Shown here: in pieces, positions 1 through 9,054 of the stretch
Position numbering within the stretch: the stretch's first letter is position 1
Layout: the number at the start of each line of letters is the position of its first letter
Made by a program: the position numbers and the translations under genes
Virus record (IMG/VR): IMGVR_UViG_3300009182_000200
Location: 1 to 32,833 of that record
Reading direction: 5' to 3' (one strand)
From: a virus
DNA: 32,833 bases
The notes under the pieces: model-generated
Told to the model about the DNA's origin: nothing
The model's database searches: none
What the model saw: only the letters and a program-made list of their open reading frames with translations

Positions 1-178
1 AAATTTTTACATAAAAAGTCACTCCTGTAAAACTATTAATGGAACTACCACTAATGGTTATACTTGTACCAGTAAAATTAGTTTGATATGGACTGTATGT
101 TACACCAGAATTACTTGATGTAAATATAGTACTACCACTACATGGATTACTGAAATTCATTTTTATTATTTTACTCAT
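1..178 (-). CDS. Partial structural-type protein, cut by the left edge
   Basis: A reading frame opens with ATG at 178-176 and stays open for 59 codons to the window edge, so only the N-terminus is visible. The start lies 13 bases after the stop of the 1457-aa tail protein, the same tight spacing as other genes here. The visible residues are rich in Ser, Thr, Gly and Asn (for example GSTIFTSSNSGVTYSPYQT) and end in TGVTFYVKI, a Thr-Gly-x-Thr pattern seen throughout the neighbouring virion proteins. A second in-frame ATG at codon 7 could be the true start. Position and composition suggest a further tail or fibre component. No family is recognised and the function is unknown. Confidence 0.6.
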   Translation of the reverse strand, partial: MSKIIKMNFSNPCSGSTIFTSSNSGVTYSPYQTNFTGTSITISGSSINSFTGVTFYVKI

Positions 179-191
179 ATTTTAATTTTTA

Positions 192-3100
192 TTATGCAGC
201 ACAATTATCTCCAGGACTTACGGTAAATGTTACTGGTCCTGATGTTGCATTACATAAATCAGTTACATAAACTATATAGATACCATATTCTAATCCATCG
301 ATATTTTGATTATTACTTATAAAATTCCCATAATCATCATACCAAGAATAGAAATATGTACCAGAACCATTACTAACAGTTATACTAATTGAACCGTAAC
401 TTACTATTATTAGTTCATCATTTTCATTAAAGACACATACCTGATCTATAACCTCCCCAATAACTAAAATAGGTTCTCCACTACAATATGTGTTTTCAAC
501 TAACGCATGTTTACGTGAATCAGATCCCAAAAATAAACATAAATTTGAATTTTGTCCACTATATGTGATGTCATAATACATATTTGGTGAACCATTATCT
601 AAACTTACAGATTTAATTTCAAGTAATTCACCATTATCCGAAATGATACGATCACCCTTAACATAATAATTATTTGGGTAATTACAACATGGTTTTATTT
701 GTGGTGATGATAATTGTAAATCTTCTGGATATCTTGAATCAAAAAAATAACTATCGGTTAAAATTGGTTCATGATTTACAATTTTATATCTTGTATATAC
801 CCTGAATTTTGTTGTAGGTAATACGTTAAAATTATAATATATATCTTCATATGGTGGTAAATACGTATTTACTGTATATGTTTTTATTGAAGCCAATGTG
901 GTAATACCAGTTATTACAACATATCTTGTTGTAAACGCAACACCAGTAAGGTTGGTTGGATTAGTTTTAGAATTTATGTCTTCAATACTTTGACTATTAA
1001 TTTGTGAGTTTGGTATATAATCAGCAATTAAAATAGTATTACCTGTTTTTAATTGATAAACCGGTGTTTCAACAAATGTGTTTCCTGTATATGTTCTTAC
1101 AACTGAATTCCATTTAAACCCAAAATTACTTGGTTTTTCATATACCACATCTAATGTAACCGCACTATATGATGATATCGTTGTTGCGGTTTTACTATCT
1201 ATAATACATAATTCAGGATTTGGTACACTATTGTCTTCCGATTTAAAAGTAATACTAACATTATTTGACGAGGATACTGATTTTTGTGTAAATTTTAATC
1301 TGACTTGACAATTTGCATCATCTAAATATAAAAAATCAATACTACTTGTTGATGTAAATCCAGTTATTTTTTGAGTACATTGATCAACAAATACACTATT
1401 ATCAAAAAATGTGTCATTATATAATGTCGGACTATTACCAGAATATAAGTATAAACCGTATGGAAAGGTATCTATTAATGAACCAACACTATTAACTGTA
1501 TGCATATTAATATCTCTCGTAAATGTTCCCCCATTATATTGTGGGTCAACTACTTCAGGTATGATTTCTAATAAACAAGTCGGAACGAATGGATCATACT
1601 CAGTTTTAATTGTAAAACTAAATGATTTCATTATACTACAACTATTAGGTCCATATTTCAATGAAGAAAATTTAATTTTTTCAACACCATCAACATCAGT
1701 AAAAAACGAATAATTTAATAATGGGTCATTTGTTATTGTTACAGTTTGACCTGTGGCATTTAAATATGGGTCATAAACTTCATATCCAGCGGTATAACCT
1801 GTATATCTAGTATTGATAACATTATCAATAAGTCCTGTTAACGCATCTAACCATAATGTTTTTATTTTTTCAATATCAGGGTTAAAATAATTATCATATC
1901 CATATATTAATGGTAATTTATTATTAATGTTGTATGTTCCTCCCGTTAATATTGTACAACCATATACATCTGTAATTGAGTCATATAATTTAGCATTTAC
2001 TAAAGTACTACCAGTTCCTGAAACATTAACACTATACGTTGTACTTGAATATGGTACCCCATCTATTTCAATTACAGGGTATAATTTTACACTACTAATA
2101 TCTATTAACCCTCTGAAATTTTCTTCGTAACCGATTAAATTTGATAAATCATCAATTAATATTGTATTAAAATTAGGATAAAGATTTTCAATTATTGTTT
2201 TTGGTTGACAACCTAATTTATAACCATATTTAGAACGACCAAATACACTATTTTGAATTAAATTACCTCCAGTCCATAATGTTGTAGATGGGATTATTTG
2301 TTCAATAATCGATGTCCAATATGGACTCATTTTATTTATGAATTCATGTACATCTATGATATTATATGGTGTAAAATCAGTACTTGTAATATAACTTTGA
2401 TAAGCGTCTTCTAGTGTTATATAATTCTTTTTATACCTAACCACATTAGAATTTGGTATTTGTTCGGTTAACAAACGACCCACAAATTCAGCAAACGTCA
2501 CACCTGTTTGTGGATGTAACGTATTTGGACGAAATGTCACACCTGTTAGTGTTTCTGATATTTTTGACCCAAATGTTAATAATAAATCTCTTGATTTTCT
2601 ATATATGTCAAAATTAACACCATTCGCAGAGTCTAAATAAATACTAATGTTTTTTCTGTTAAGAATATATGATGATTTAGAATCGTCTATTGACCCTTTA
2701 ATATTATCTATTCTTGAAGTAAGTTCAAACCCGCTATCTAAACCCGGTAAGGTTCTAAACGTATTAAAATATTCTTCACCATATGTATATGGTTTTGGTT
2801 TAGTTTTAATTGTTTTTGTTCTACCCGTTAAAATAGAATTTTCGGTATCTAAAATATCTGGTGTTCTATGATTTAAACTAATATCGTACCAACCTGAACC
2901 TTTTTGAAAAAACACATCACTTTTTGAATTATTTGCTCTTCTTGCAAGACCAGTTGTTTCATCAACAGGATAATCTGACCTTGTAAATGTTGTTGTTGCA
3001 GTTAAAATTGTTGTTGTATATGTAAAACCTGATGGGTCAAAATTTAAATTAATTATTTGTTTATCACCTTGTAAAACATCATAAATTTGATTTTGTATAT

Positions 3101-4565
3101 CTTTTAATTTAGGGGTATTTGTAACCTCATAAACATATTCATCAATTTTTATTAATTGTTCGGGAGCACCTAAAAATTTTAAGAAGAAATTAATTGAGGA
3201 TTTTGTACCCTTTGATTTATAGATGTGTGCTAGATTAACTAACATTCTTCTATAAAATTCATATTCCGATTCTATAAATGTTTTTCCCTGTGTTGCTCCT
3301 GAATATTGATTGACGCTTCTTGTGTATAATGTTTGGTCTATTGTACTTTCATCAAATAAACTAATAGTATCTAAACCTAAATTATTTGATAAATTTTTTA
3401 ATAAAATATCTGGTAAATTTTGAATACCATCATAGGTGATATTACGCATAAAAGCGATATTATCTATGTATCTTTTTACTCTATCAAAACTTTGTCCATA
3501 TAATTGAAATACGGATTGTATTTTTTGTTCAGGTGTGTCAAATTCAAACAATTGTGGTGACGCTAAAAATCTAACCATTAAGTTTGATTTATAATCATCA
3601 ATTAAATCTGCGTTATCACTTAAATCTCTAATTAAGGTATCAAATTCAATTCCAACAATTTTAATATTCCAATTATCATAATTAACAGGCCAATAAAAAA
3701 TCGCGTCACTAATTACTGTTCTTGATCCATCATTACTGTCTACTGGTATTTTTAAAGTGATTTTATATTTTGGAGAAGATTCTCTATTCATAAGGACTTC
3801 TTCCAAATCATCTAAATTATTGTAAAATTCCTCAGTAACACCATCATTAGGTCTTATTAAAAATGAATCAGTAAATTCTGTATTTCCACCAAATAAATTA
3901 CCATTTATCTTTATTGTGATAATATTTTGTGCGTTTGGTTCAATATAATTTAAAATATTGTATGTTTGTCCATTATAATCAACAACATATTTTGTATATG
4001 ATGAAAAAATATCTCTATAAACATTATCTGAAGTTGGTAAGTGAAAACTTTTAGGTTTTGACAATGTTAAATCAAATGGATTATATAATTTTGATTTACG
4101 AACACTAAATGTTGTTATGTTATTGTGAGCATCATATAAAATATTAAATGCTGTATTAACTTCACTACTTAATTGGTTATTTGCATCGACATATAATGCA
4201 GCAGGAAATTTATTAATAATTCTACTTATCGATACTAATAATCTACTTTTTAAAGAACCAAATAAAGATCTTGATGCATCATTTTTAGAATCTTTGAATT
4301 TAACTAAATTATCTTTTTCTTGTTTTGATGATGTGGTGGGGGCATCATTTTCCTGTTTCAGTTTATCTAAGGTTAGAAAATCTGAAAATGGCGATGTTTT
4401 AAAATTTTTGGAGTCTTTTTCGGGAATAACTTTATCAATTGCAAAGTTAGTTCCGGTCATTAAACTAGAACCATCCGTAATTTGAAAACCGACAAGATTA
4501 TCACTAAATGTATCCGCACCACTTGCCGCCTGACTTGGAACTTTATGTTTTACTGTTGTTGCCAT
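192..4565 (-). CDS. Large baseplate/tail protein with tail-protein-I-like region and C-terminal SprB-like repeat
   Basis: A 1457-aa protein, probably part of the baseplate or the host-contacting tail tip. Residues about 340-480 resemble the tail protein I/wedge type: a predicted helical stretch (RVKRYIDNIAFMRN) leads to YRRMLVNLAHIYKSKGTKSS and FFLKFLGAPEQL, which fits the family pattern of a Lys-Gly-Thr turn followed by a short helix and Gly-Ala-Pro. The middle is long, beta-rich and full of Thr/Gly/Asn. Residues about 1391-1450 match the SprB repeat pattern: SISITVSNGSGTYFYSWYDD, then GLEYGIYIVYVTDLCNATSG. SprB repeats are best known from Bacteroidota surface adhesins, so this end may touch the host. 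The start ATG overlaps the upstream stop by one base (TAATG). Being equivalent to T4 gp7 is possible but not shown. Confidence 0.75.
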   Translation of the reverse strand: MATTVKHKVPSQAASGADTFSDNLVGFQITDGSSLMTGTNFAIDKVIPEKDSKNFKTSPFSDFLTLDKLKQENDAPTTSSKQEKDNLVKFKDSKNDASRSLFGSLKSRLLVSISRIINKFPAALYVDANNQLSSEVNTAFNILYDAHNNITTFSVRKSKLYNPFDLTLSKPKSFHLPTSDNVYRDIFSSYTKYVVDYNGQTYNILNYIEPNAQNIITIKINGNLFGGNTEFTDSFLIRPNDGVTEEFYNNLDDLEEVLMNRESSPKYKITLKIPVDSNDGSRTVISDAIFYWPVNYDNWNIKIVGIEFDTLIRDLSDNADLIDDYKSNLMVRFLASPQLFEFDTPEQKIQSVFQLYGQSFDRVKRYIDNIAFMRNITYDGIQNLPDILLKNLSNNLGLDTISLFDESTIDQTLYTRSVNQYSGATQGKTFIESEYEFYRRMLVNLAHIYKSKGTKSSINFFLKFLGAPEQLIKIDEYVYEVTNTPKLKDIQNQIYDVLQGDKQIINLNFDPSGFTYTTTILTATTTFTRSDYPVDETTGLARRANNSKSDVFFQKGSGWYDISLNHRTPDILDTENSILTGRTKTIKTKPKPYTYGEEYFNTFRTLPGLDSGFELTSRIDNIKGSIDDSKSSYILNRKNISIYLDSANGVNFDIYRKSRDLLLTFGSKISETLTGVTFRPNTLHPQTGVTFAEFVGRLLTEQIPNSNVVRYKKNYITLEDAYQSYITSTDFTPYNIIDVHEFINKMSPYWTSIIEQIIPSTTLWTGGNLIQNSVFGRSKYGYKLGCQPKTIIENLYPNFNTILIDDLSNLIGYEENFRGLIDISSVKLYPVIEIDGVPYSSTTYSVNVSGTGSTLVNAKLYDSITDVYGCTILTGGTYNINNKLPLIYGYDNYFNPDIEKIKTLWLDALTGLIDNVINTRYTGYTAGYEVYDPYLNATGQTVTITNDPLLNYSFFTDVDGVEKIKFSSLKYGPNSCSIMKSFSFTIKTEYDPFVPTCLLEIIPEVVDPQYNGGTFTRDINMHTVNSVGSLIDTFPYGLYLYSGNSPTLYNDTFFDNSVFVDQCTQKITGFTSTSSIDFLYLDDANCQVRLKFTQKSVSSSNNVSITFKSEDNSVPNPELCIIDSKTATTISSYSAVTLDVVYEKPSNFGFKWNSVVRTYTGNTFVETPVYQLKTGNTILIADYIPNSQINSQSIEDINSKTNPTNLTGVAFTTRYVVITGITTLASIKTYTVNTYLPPYEDIYYNFNVLPTTKFRVYTRYKIVNHEPILTDSYFFDSRYPEDLQLSSPQIKPCCNYPNNYYVKGDRIISDNGELLEIKSVSLDNGSPNMYYDITYSGQNSNLCLFLGSDSRKHALVENTYCSGEPILVIGEVIDQVCVFNENDELIIVSYGSISITVSNGSGTYFYSWYDDYGNFISNNQNIDGLEYGIYIVYVTDLCNATSGPVTFTVSPGDNCAA

Positions 4566-5485
4566 TATACATTTGTAATAGTGTTAAAGTTTAGGGTTTC
4601 ATCAATTGTTGCTCTTTCTTCTCTAACTTCATATAATGTCTCATTAAAGGTATCTTTAATTTCATATAAATTATATTGTTTATAGATATTATTATCCTTA
4701 TCGTAAATCGTATATATACCTGGAGTAATTGCTTTAGTTTGATTACCATATAACGCATTTGCCAATGTACTTGTATCATATTCGACCATTTCAACTTCCA
4801 ATGTTGTTGGATTAACGTATGTATTTGTTAAAATAATTTTTTGAGATGGTTGACCAATAAATGGAACGGTATTTGGTTTATTAGATGGTGCAGATGATGG
4901 TGTTATTGTTAGAAACATTAAGTTTGATGCATTTTCACTATACTGATATCTAATTGCCTTTTGATTTGTGTTTGTTAAATTTGATGCAATTGGTGTGCAA
5001 TAAAAAGAAGAAGTAACTATTTTATAGAAATTAGGTATTTTTTTATTTGTTGTTGTATCCAAATATTCAATTCTATAACCAACTAAACCTTGTGGTGTAA
5101 ATTTATTTCTATCTTCTGTCGGTACGGTACTTAAATCAATAATTAATCCCCTAACAGAAGGTAATGAAGCTAAGATACCACAATCAGTAATACTTGTTCT
5201 TATTTGTTTTGGTCTAATATGTAATGTATAAATACCCAATTCACCAAAATCAGATGAATTTAATTTTAAATTATATAACCCACCCAATACTTCCACATTT
5301 TGTGCATTCACATTATCCGTTGTATTTGAATTATGATATACTGGTGTTAAAATATCAGATGATGTTAATTTTTTTAATGTAACCGCAGATGTTGCAACCC
5401 TATTTGATGTATAATGATAAAATATATCCACATCTGAGGGTGAAATATCTGAGGGTCTTATAATTCCATACGATCCTATCGCCAT
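4565..5485 (-). CDS. Virion-type protein of unknown function, 306 aa
   Basis: I do not recognise the family. The N-terminus (MAIGSYGIIRPSDISPSDVD) is followed by a beta-rich body with many Thr, Asn and Ser residues, few Cys (about residues 102 and 168), and an acidic, helical C-terminus (ETLYEVREERATIDETLNF). There is no signal peptide or membrane segment. It lies between a PKD-like virion protein and the large SprB-repeat tail protein, and its stop overlaps the next start by one base, so the two are probably translated together. A baseplate or tail-tip structural role is inferred only from this position. A 49-base A/T-only leader separates it from the upstream gene, and I see no Shine-Dalgarno motif. 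Confidence 0.65.
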   Translation of the reverse strand: MAIGSYGIIRPSDISPSDVDIFYHYTSNRVATSAVTLKKLTSSDILTPVYHNSNTTDNVNAQNVEVLGGLYNLKLNSSDFGELGIYTLHIRPKQIRTSITDCGILASLPSVRGLIIDLSTVPTEDRNKFTPQGLVGYRIEYLDTTTNKKIPNFYKIVTSSFYCTPIASNLTNTNQKAIRYQYSENASNLMFLTITPSSAPSNKPNTVPFIGQPSQKIILTNTYVNPTTLEVEMVEYDTSTLANALYGNQTKAITPGIYTIYDKDNNIYKQYNLYEIKDTFNETLYEVREERATIDETLNFNTITNV

Positions 5486-5534
5486 TTTTTTATTTTTTTA
5501 ATTAATTATTTATCTCTTTTTATAAATATAAATT

Positions 5535-6455
5535 TTATTGTTTTTTAATATTAAAAAATTTATCCCCATAAATTTCCAACTCACCAGTATTATCAATCTC
5601 TCCTAATCTTAAATTATTTTCCATAATACCTAATTTACCTCTTTCCACAAATATATCAGAATAAACTACTGGATCATCAATAAATCCAATAAAATGTTCA
5701 TTTCTTGTTAACATTTGATTAAACAACTCTTCTTTCTGAAAATCATTTGTTTTTCCTGTAATTGAAGTTATCCCATCCGCATAATCAGTATATGTTAAAT
5801 AATCAATAGTGTATGAACTATAAATAATACCATCAACAGTAGTACCGCCTGTTACACCATTGTATGTGTTACTTCCATATAATTTCTTTTCACTAATTCT
5901 ACTTCTACCTAACGCTGCAAATGAGAATGTAGTAAATCCGGTGTGATTTGTATAGTCTAAATTATTAATATAGTCCTGTGTTTGTCCTGTTATATCAGTA
6001 TATGGGATTGTGAACCCACTAAAAGTACCTAATGGATTTATAATAGATATATTTTTAGGTACTTTTATATTTTTACTTAATGTTTGTGAATTCCAAGGAG
6101 AATTTAATAAAATAGATACGGTGTAATCAGAAGGTGTACTATATGTATGTGTTAATGTTGGTAAATTTTGATTTACGTTTTGACTAACCGTAATTCCAGA
6201 TAAATTACCATCTCCCCAATCTATTGTGAATACCTGATCAACAATATGTCTTAATTGTGAAGAATCTACTGTATTATAAACTTGTATTGTTGAACCCGTT
6301 TGAGTATATGAGAAATTACATAATTGTTCCACTTGCATTAAATCCCCATCAAATCCAACCATAACTCCCATTTCATCCACGGTTGATTCTAAATAAATTG
6401 GTATTTGATAAGATGTTATACCTGTATTATGTAATATTTGGTATTTATTTTCCAT
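5535..6455 (-). CDS. Virion protein with a PKD-like beta-sandwich domain
   Basis: A 306-aa protein. Residues about 55-118 carry the hallmarks of a PKD (polycystic kidney disease) fold: FTIDWGDGNLSG, then about 20 residues later LTHTYSTPSDYTVSILL. This is the usual WGDG ... HTY ... YTV pattern. PKD domains mediate protein-protein or protein-sugar contacts on surfaces, including phage tails. The rest is beta-rich with Thr-Gly turns and no catalytic motif I recognise. The C-terminus (ENNLRLGEIDNTGELEIYGD) is short and charged. The ATG overlaps the upstream stop by one base (TAATG), and it sits in the run of structural genes downstream of the baseplate wedge genes. Tail decoration or baseplate accessory is the best inference. 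Confidence 0.7.
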   Translation of the reverse strand: MENKYQILHNTGITSYQIPIYLESTVDEMGVMVGFDGDLMQVEQLCNFSYTQTGSTIQVYNTVDSSQLRHIVDQVFTIDWGDGNLSGITVSQNVNQNLPTLTHTYSTPSDYTVSILLNSPWNSQTLSKNIKVPKNISIINPLGTFSGFTIPYTDITGQTQDYINNLDYTNHTGFTTFSFAALGRSRISEKKLYGSNTYNGVTGGTTVDGIIYSSYTIDYLTYTDYADGITSITGKTNDFQKEELFNQMLTRNEHFIGFIDDPVVYSDIFVERGKLGIMENNLRLGEIDNTGELEIYGDKFFNIKKQ

Positions 6456-7252
6456 TATTGTCGTTTTTCATAAAATTTAATTGGGTCATTTGATTCACCT
6501 ATCCTATCTCCTGTTGTTGTTCCATTACATCTAAAAATTTGATATGAATAATCTGTCCTATCTATAACCATTTTATAGTACATATCTCTTGTTTCCACCA
6601 CTTCTTGACCATATGTTAAACCAGTTGTTGTGAAATCCATTTTAGTACCGTCAATAGCATTAAAAAATTTACCTGTCATCCAAAAAGTATTTCCGGTTAA
6701 TGTTTTTGGTGTTAATGCACTATCATCCATGAACCAAAATAAATACATATTCTCCTTATTTCTATAGTTACTACCCGTAAATACTGGTAAAAAAATATTA
6801 TGTTTAATACCAGTATAAAAGTATTTTTCACCTAATGGCAATGATAAATTTCTTGACATTACTAGTTTACGATTATTTCTATCAGGAGCTTCATCATTTG
6901 GGGTTTTAAAAAATTCCAACCTAAAAAAACTTTTACTTGTATGTTTTAACATTAACATATTATCTTTTGGAGAAATACCAACTAAACTATAATCTAAACC
7001 ATTATTGTATGTTGCACCACTATCTAAGAAATAAAAATAGAACCAAATATCTGTTTGGTTTACATTATTTGTGGATACATATGGTTTATGTATATATCTA
7101 ATAGTTTCATAATTATCTATTGGGTTTATAATATCACTTAATATTTCTGTTTCAAAATCTATTAAATTTTCTTGCCAACCCGCATCTGTTTTGAAATGTT
7201 GTTCACCATTTAAAACTAAGTTTAAATTTTGTTTTGTTTGTAAAATTTCCAT
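6455..7252 (-). CDS. Virion-type protein of unknown function, 265 aa from the ATG
   Basis: No family is recognised. I chose the ATG at 7252-7250, which overlaps the upstream stop codon as TAATG exactly like three other junctions in this block. An in-frame TTG two codons upstream would lengthen the product to 267 aa and is less likely. The protein is rich in aromatic residues (for example DIWFYFYFLD, MYLFWFMDD) with Thr-Gly turns (TLTGNTFWMTGKFF), which suggests a beta-sandwich or lectin-like fold, but this is inference. There is no signal peptide and no clear membrane helix. It is flanked by virion-type genes on both sides, so it is probably a baseplate or tail accessory protein. Confidence 0.65.
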   Translation of the reverse strand: MEILQTKQNLNLVLNGEQHFKTDAGWQENLIDFETEILSDIINPIDNYETIRYIHKPYVSTNNVNQTDIWFYFYFLDSGATYNNGLDYSLVGISPKDNMLMLKHTSKSFFRLEFFKTPNDEAPDRNNRKLVMSRNLSLPLGEKYFYTGIKHNIFLPVFTGSNYRNKENMYLFWFMDDSALTPKTLTGNTFWMTGKFFNAIDGTKMDFTTTGLTYGQEVVETRDMYYKMVIDRTDYSYQIFRCNGTTTGDRIGESNDPIKFYEKRQ

Positions 7253-9054
7253 TAACAAATAATATTTTTGTTTGAATTAGGATTTGATGTTGTATCATAA
7301 AAATCAATAATACCATCTTTTTTATTAATATAATATTTTTCATTTCTTAAATAGAAATTTATATCTACTTTAACCGCATGACAATTATTAACAAATGGAA
7401 AATCTGTTCCATCACCATCTTCATCTATATAACCATGATCGTATAAATCTCTCCACTTCCATAAACCATCTTTTTCAAAATATTTTGTATTCTCTGGTAA
7501 CCCATAAATATTATTGGTGTCAGAAGTTTCAATATATGGTGATTCTTGTCTTAGTTTTACTCTATAATGTGGTTGATAATATAATCCAAATTTATTTTCA
7601 CTTGATGATCCTGAATATACTATAGGGTTATCTTGATTATAATCAAAAATGTTTTTTGGTATTGTCATCTTATGAAAAGTTTCAGATATTACTCTTTCTT
7701 TTAATTCTGATATATTATATTCCATAAATGAACCTGTTAAAATAGTACCAACAGGTAATGTAACCCCACTTTTAAAAGTATATCCAGTGTAACCATATTC
7801 ATTAGTATTACCTGTAAAATCGATACTTGTTAATGCGGTTTCATTTGATGACGAACCACTAAAATGTGTATCAACCCAACTGTCATGAAAATTAAATTTA
7901 AAACCTACTTTTGGTGGATAATCAAAATAACCATTACCATTTCTAAAAATTGTTGTTACATAAACTTCAGTTGGTGTTAATCCTAAATTATTTGTTAAAC
8001 CAGTTAAAGTTAAATTTTGTTTAAAATCAAAAAGAACTGATTCCATCCTGTTTCTTTCAACAATTACATCATTATCACCATTATAATTTTCAAATAAAAC
8101 TTTTTTTTCTTCCTCAAAAATTGGACTTTCAAATCCAACTTTATCCATTATATATCCATTAATATCTGTTAATGTTTTAAGTTTATGTACATAATATTGT
8201 GATGTAGTTCCATCAATATCGTCAATATTTACACATCTCTTACCTAATATAACATTACCTATTGTTGTACCAGATGAAAATTGATTTTTTAATATATTAA
8301 TAACATGTTTTTTAGAATTATATGTTTCATTACCTATATCATCAACATAAAAAGTCCTTCCTGATATAGGAACACTATAATTTAATGTCCCACCTGATAT
8401 TATAAGATATTCGCCAATATTAATATTGTGTTCAACAGGACTGATAAATGTGTAACTATTACCATTATCATAAACTCTAAATGGGATTCCATCACCTGAG
8501 ACAAAATTGAAGTCAGTACCACCAGATAAACTATAACCCATTGAAAATTGTGTGTCCGCAGAGTATACATATGTCATATATAAATTCCAATTCTGATATG
8601 GTGCTGTTATGGGTGTTACAATTGTATGTCCGATATCACCAGATGTTAAATTTATATTTGGAGTGAAAGTCCCCAATGTACTTCCTGAACCAGGTAAGTT
8701 TTGTTCCCTTAATAAATCCCTTCTTAAAAATGCGAATTCATCATATGGTAGATAACCCGACCAATCACCTTTTATTGCCCCATTAGTCAATAAATAAAGT
8801 CTATTTTTAAGATAAAGATATTCTGTATTTCCGCTATACATATTACGAAAAATCATTTTAATTTTTCCATAAATTTTATAGTTATTACATTGGTTTCTTT
8901 CTTTTTCAAATAAATCTCCTAAATTTAATGAAATGTCCATATCACCTTCTCTAAGTAATATTTCTTCTTTTTCTAAGTTAATTCTTAGATTAATATCTTG
9001 TTCTTCGGCTTTAAAATACCTTTTAGTAGGTAATAATATTCTTTTATTTTCCAT
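7252..9054 (-). CDS. Virion-type protein of unknown function, 600 aa
   Basis: No family is recognised. The first 110 residues are charged and mixed helix/strand (MENKRILLPTKRYFKAEEQD). The middle is beta-rich with repeated Thr/Ser-Gly turns (SGGTLNYSVPISGRTFY, FTGNTNEYGYTGYTF). Near the C-terminus the acidic loop GYIDEDGDGTDFPF resembles a calcium-binding Asp-x-Asp-Gly loop, though a single loop is weak evidence. The start overlaps the stop of the 1532-aa protein by one base (TAATG), and the stop overlaps the next gene in the same way, so the three are likely translationally coupled. A structural role in the baseplate or tail periphery is inferred from context and composition. Confidence 0.65.
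   Translation of the reverse strand: MENKRILLPTKRYFKAEEQDINLRINLEKEEILLREGDMDISLNLGDLFEKERNQCNNYKIYGKIKMIFRNMYSGNTEYLYLKNRLYLLTNGAIKGDWSGYLPYDEFAFLRRDLLREQNLPGSGSTLGTFTPNINLTSGDIGHTIVTPITAPYQNWNLYMTYVYSADTQFSMGYSLSGGTDFNFVSGDGIPFRVYDNGNSYTFISPVEHNINIGEYLIISGGTLNYSVPISGRTFYVDDIGNETYNSKKHVINILKNQFSSGTTIGNVILGKRCVNIDDIDGTTSQYYVHKLKTLTDINGYIMDKVGFESPIFEEEKKVLFENYNGDNDVIVERNRMESVLFDFKQNLTLTGLTNNLGLTPTEVYVTTIFRNGNGYFDYPPKVGFKFNFHDSWVDTHFSGSSSNETALTSIDFTGNTNEYGYTGYTFKSGVTLPVGTILTGSFMEYNISELKERVISETFHKMTIPKNIFDYNQDNPIVYSGSSSENKFGLYYQPHYRVKLRQESPYIETSDTNNIYGLPENTKYFEKDGLWKWRDLYDHGYIDEDGDGTDFPFVNNCHAVKVDINFYLRNEKYYINKKDGIIDFYDTTSNPNSNKNIIC

Noticed and set aside
4591-4794. Minus-strand 67-codon frame inside the 306-aa gene
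   Set aside because: An alternative frame of a well-supported gene, with composition biased to Ile, Met and Lys as expected of a shadow.
7252-7258. TTG start two codons upstream for the 265-aa virion protein
   Set aside because: The ATG at 7252 gives the TAATG overlap found at three other junctions; the TTG is an unlikely start by comparison.
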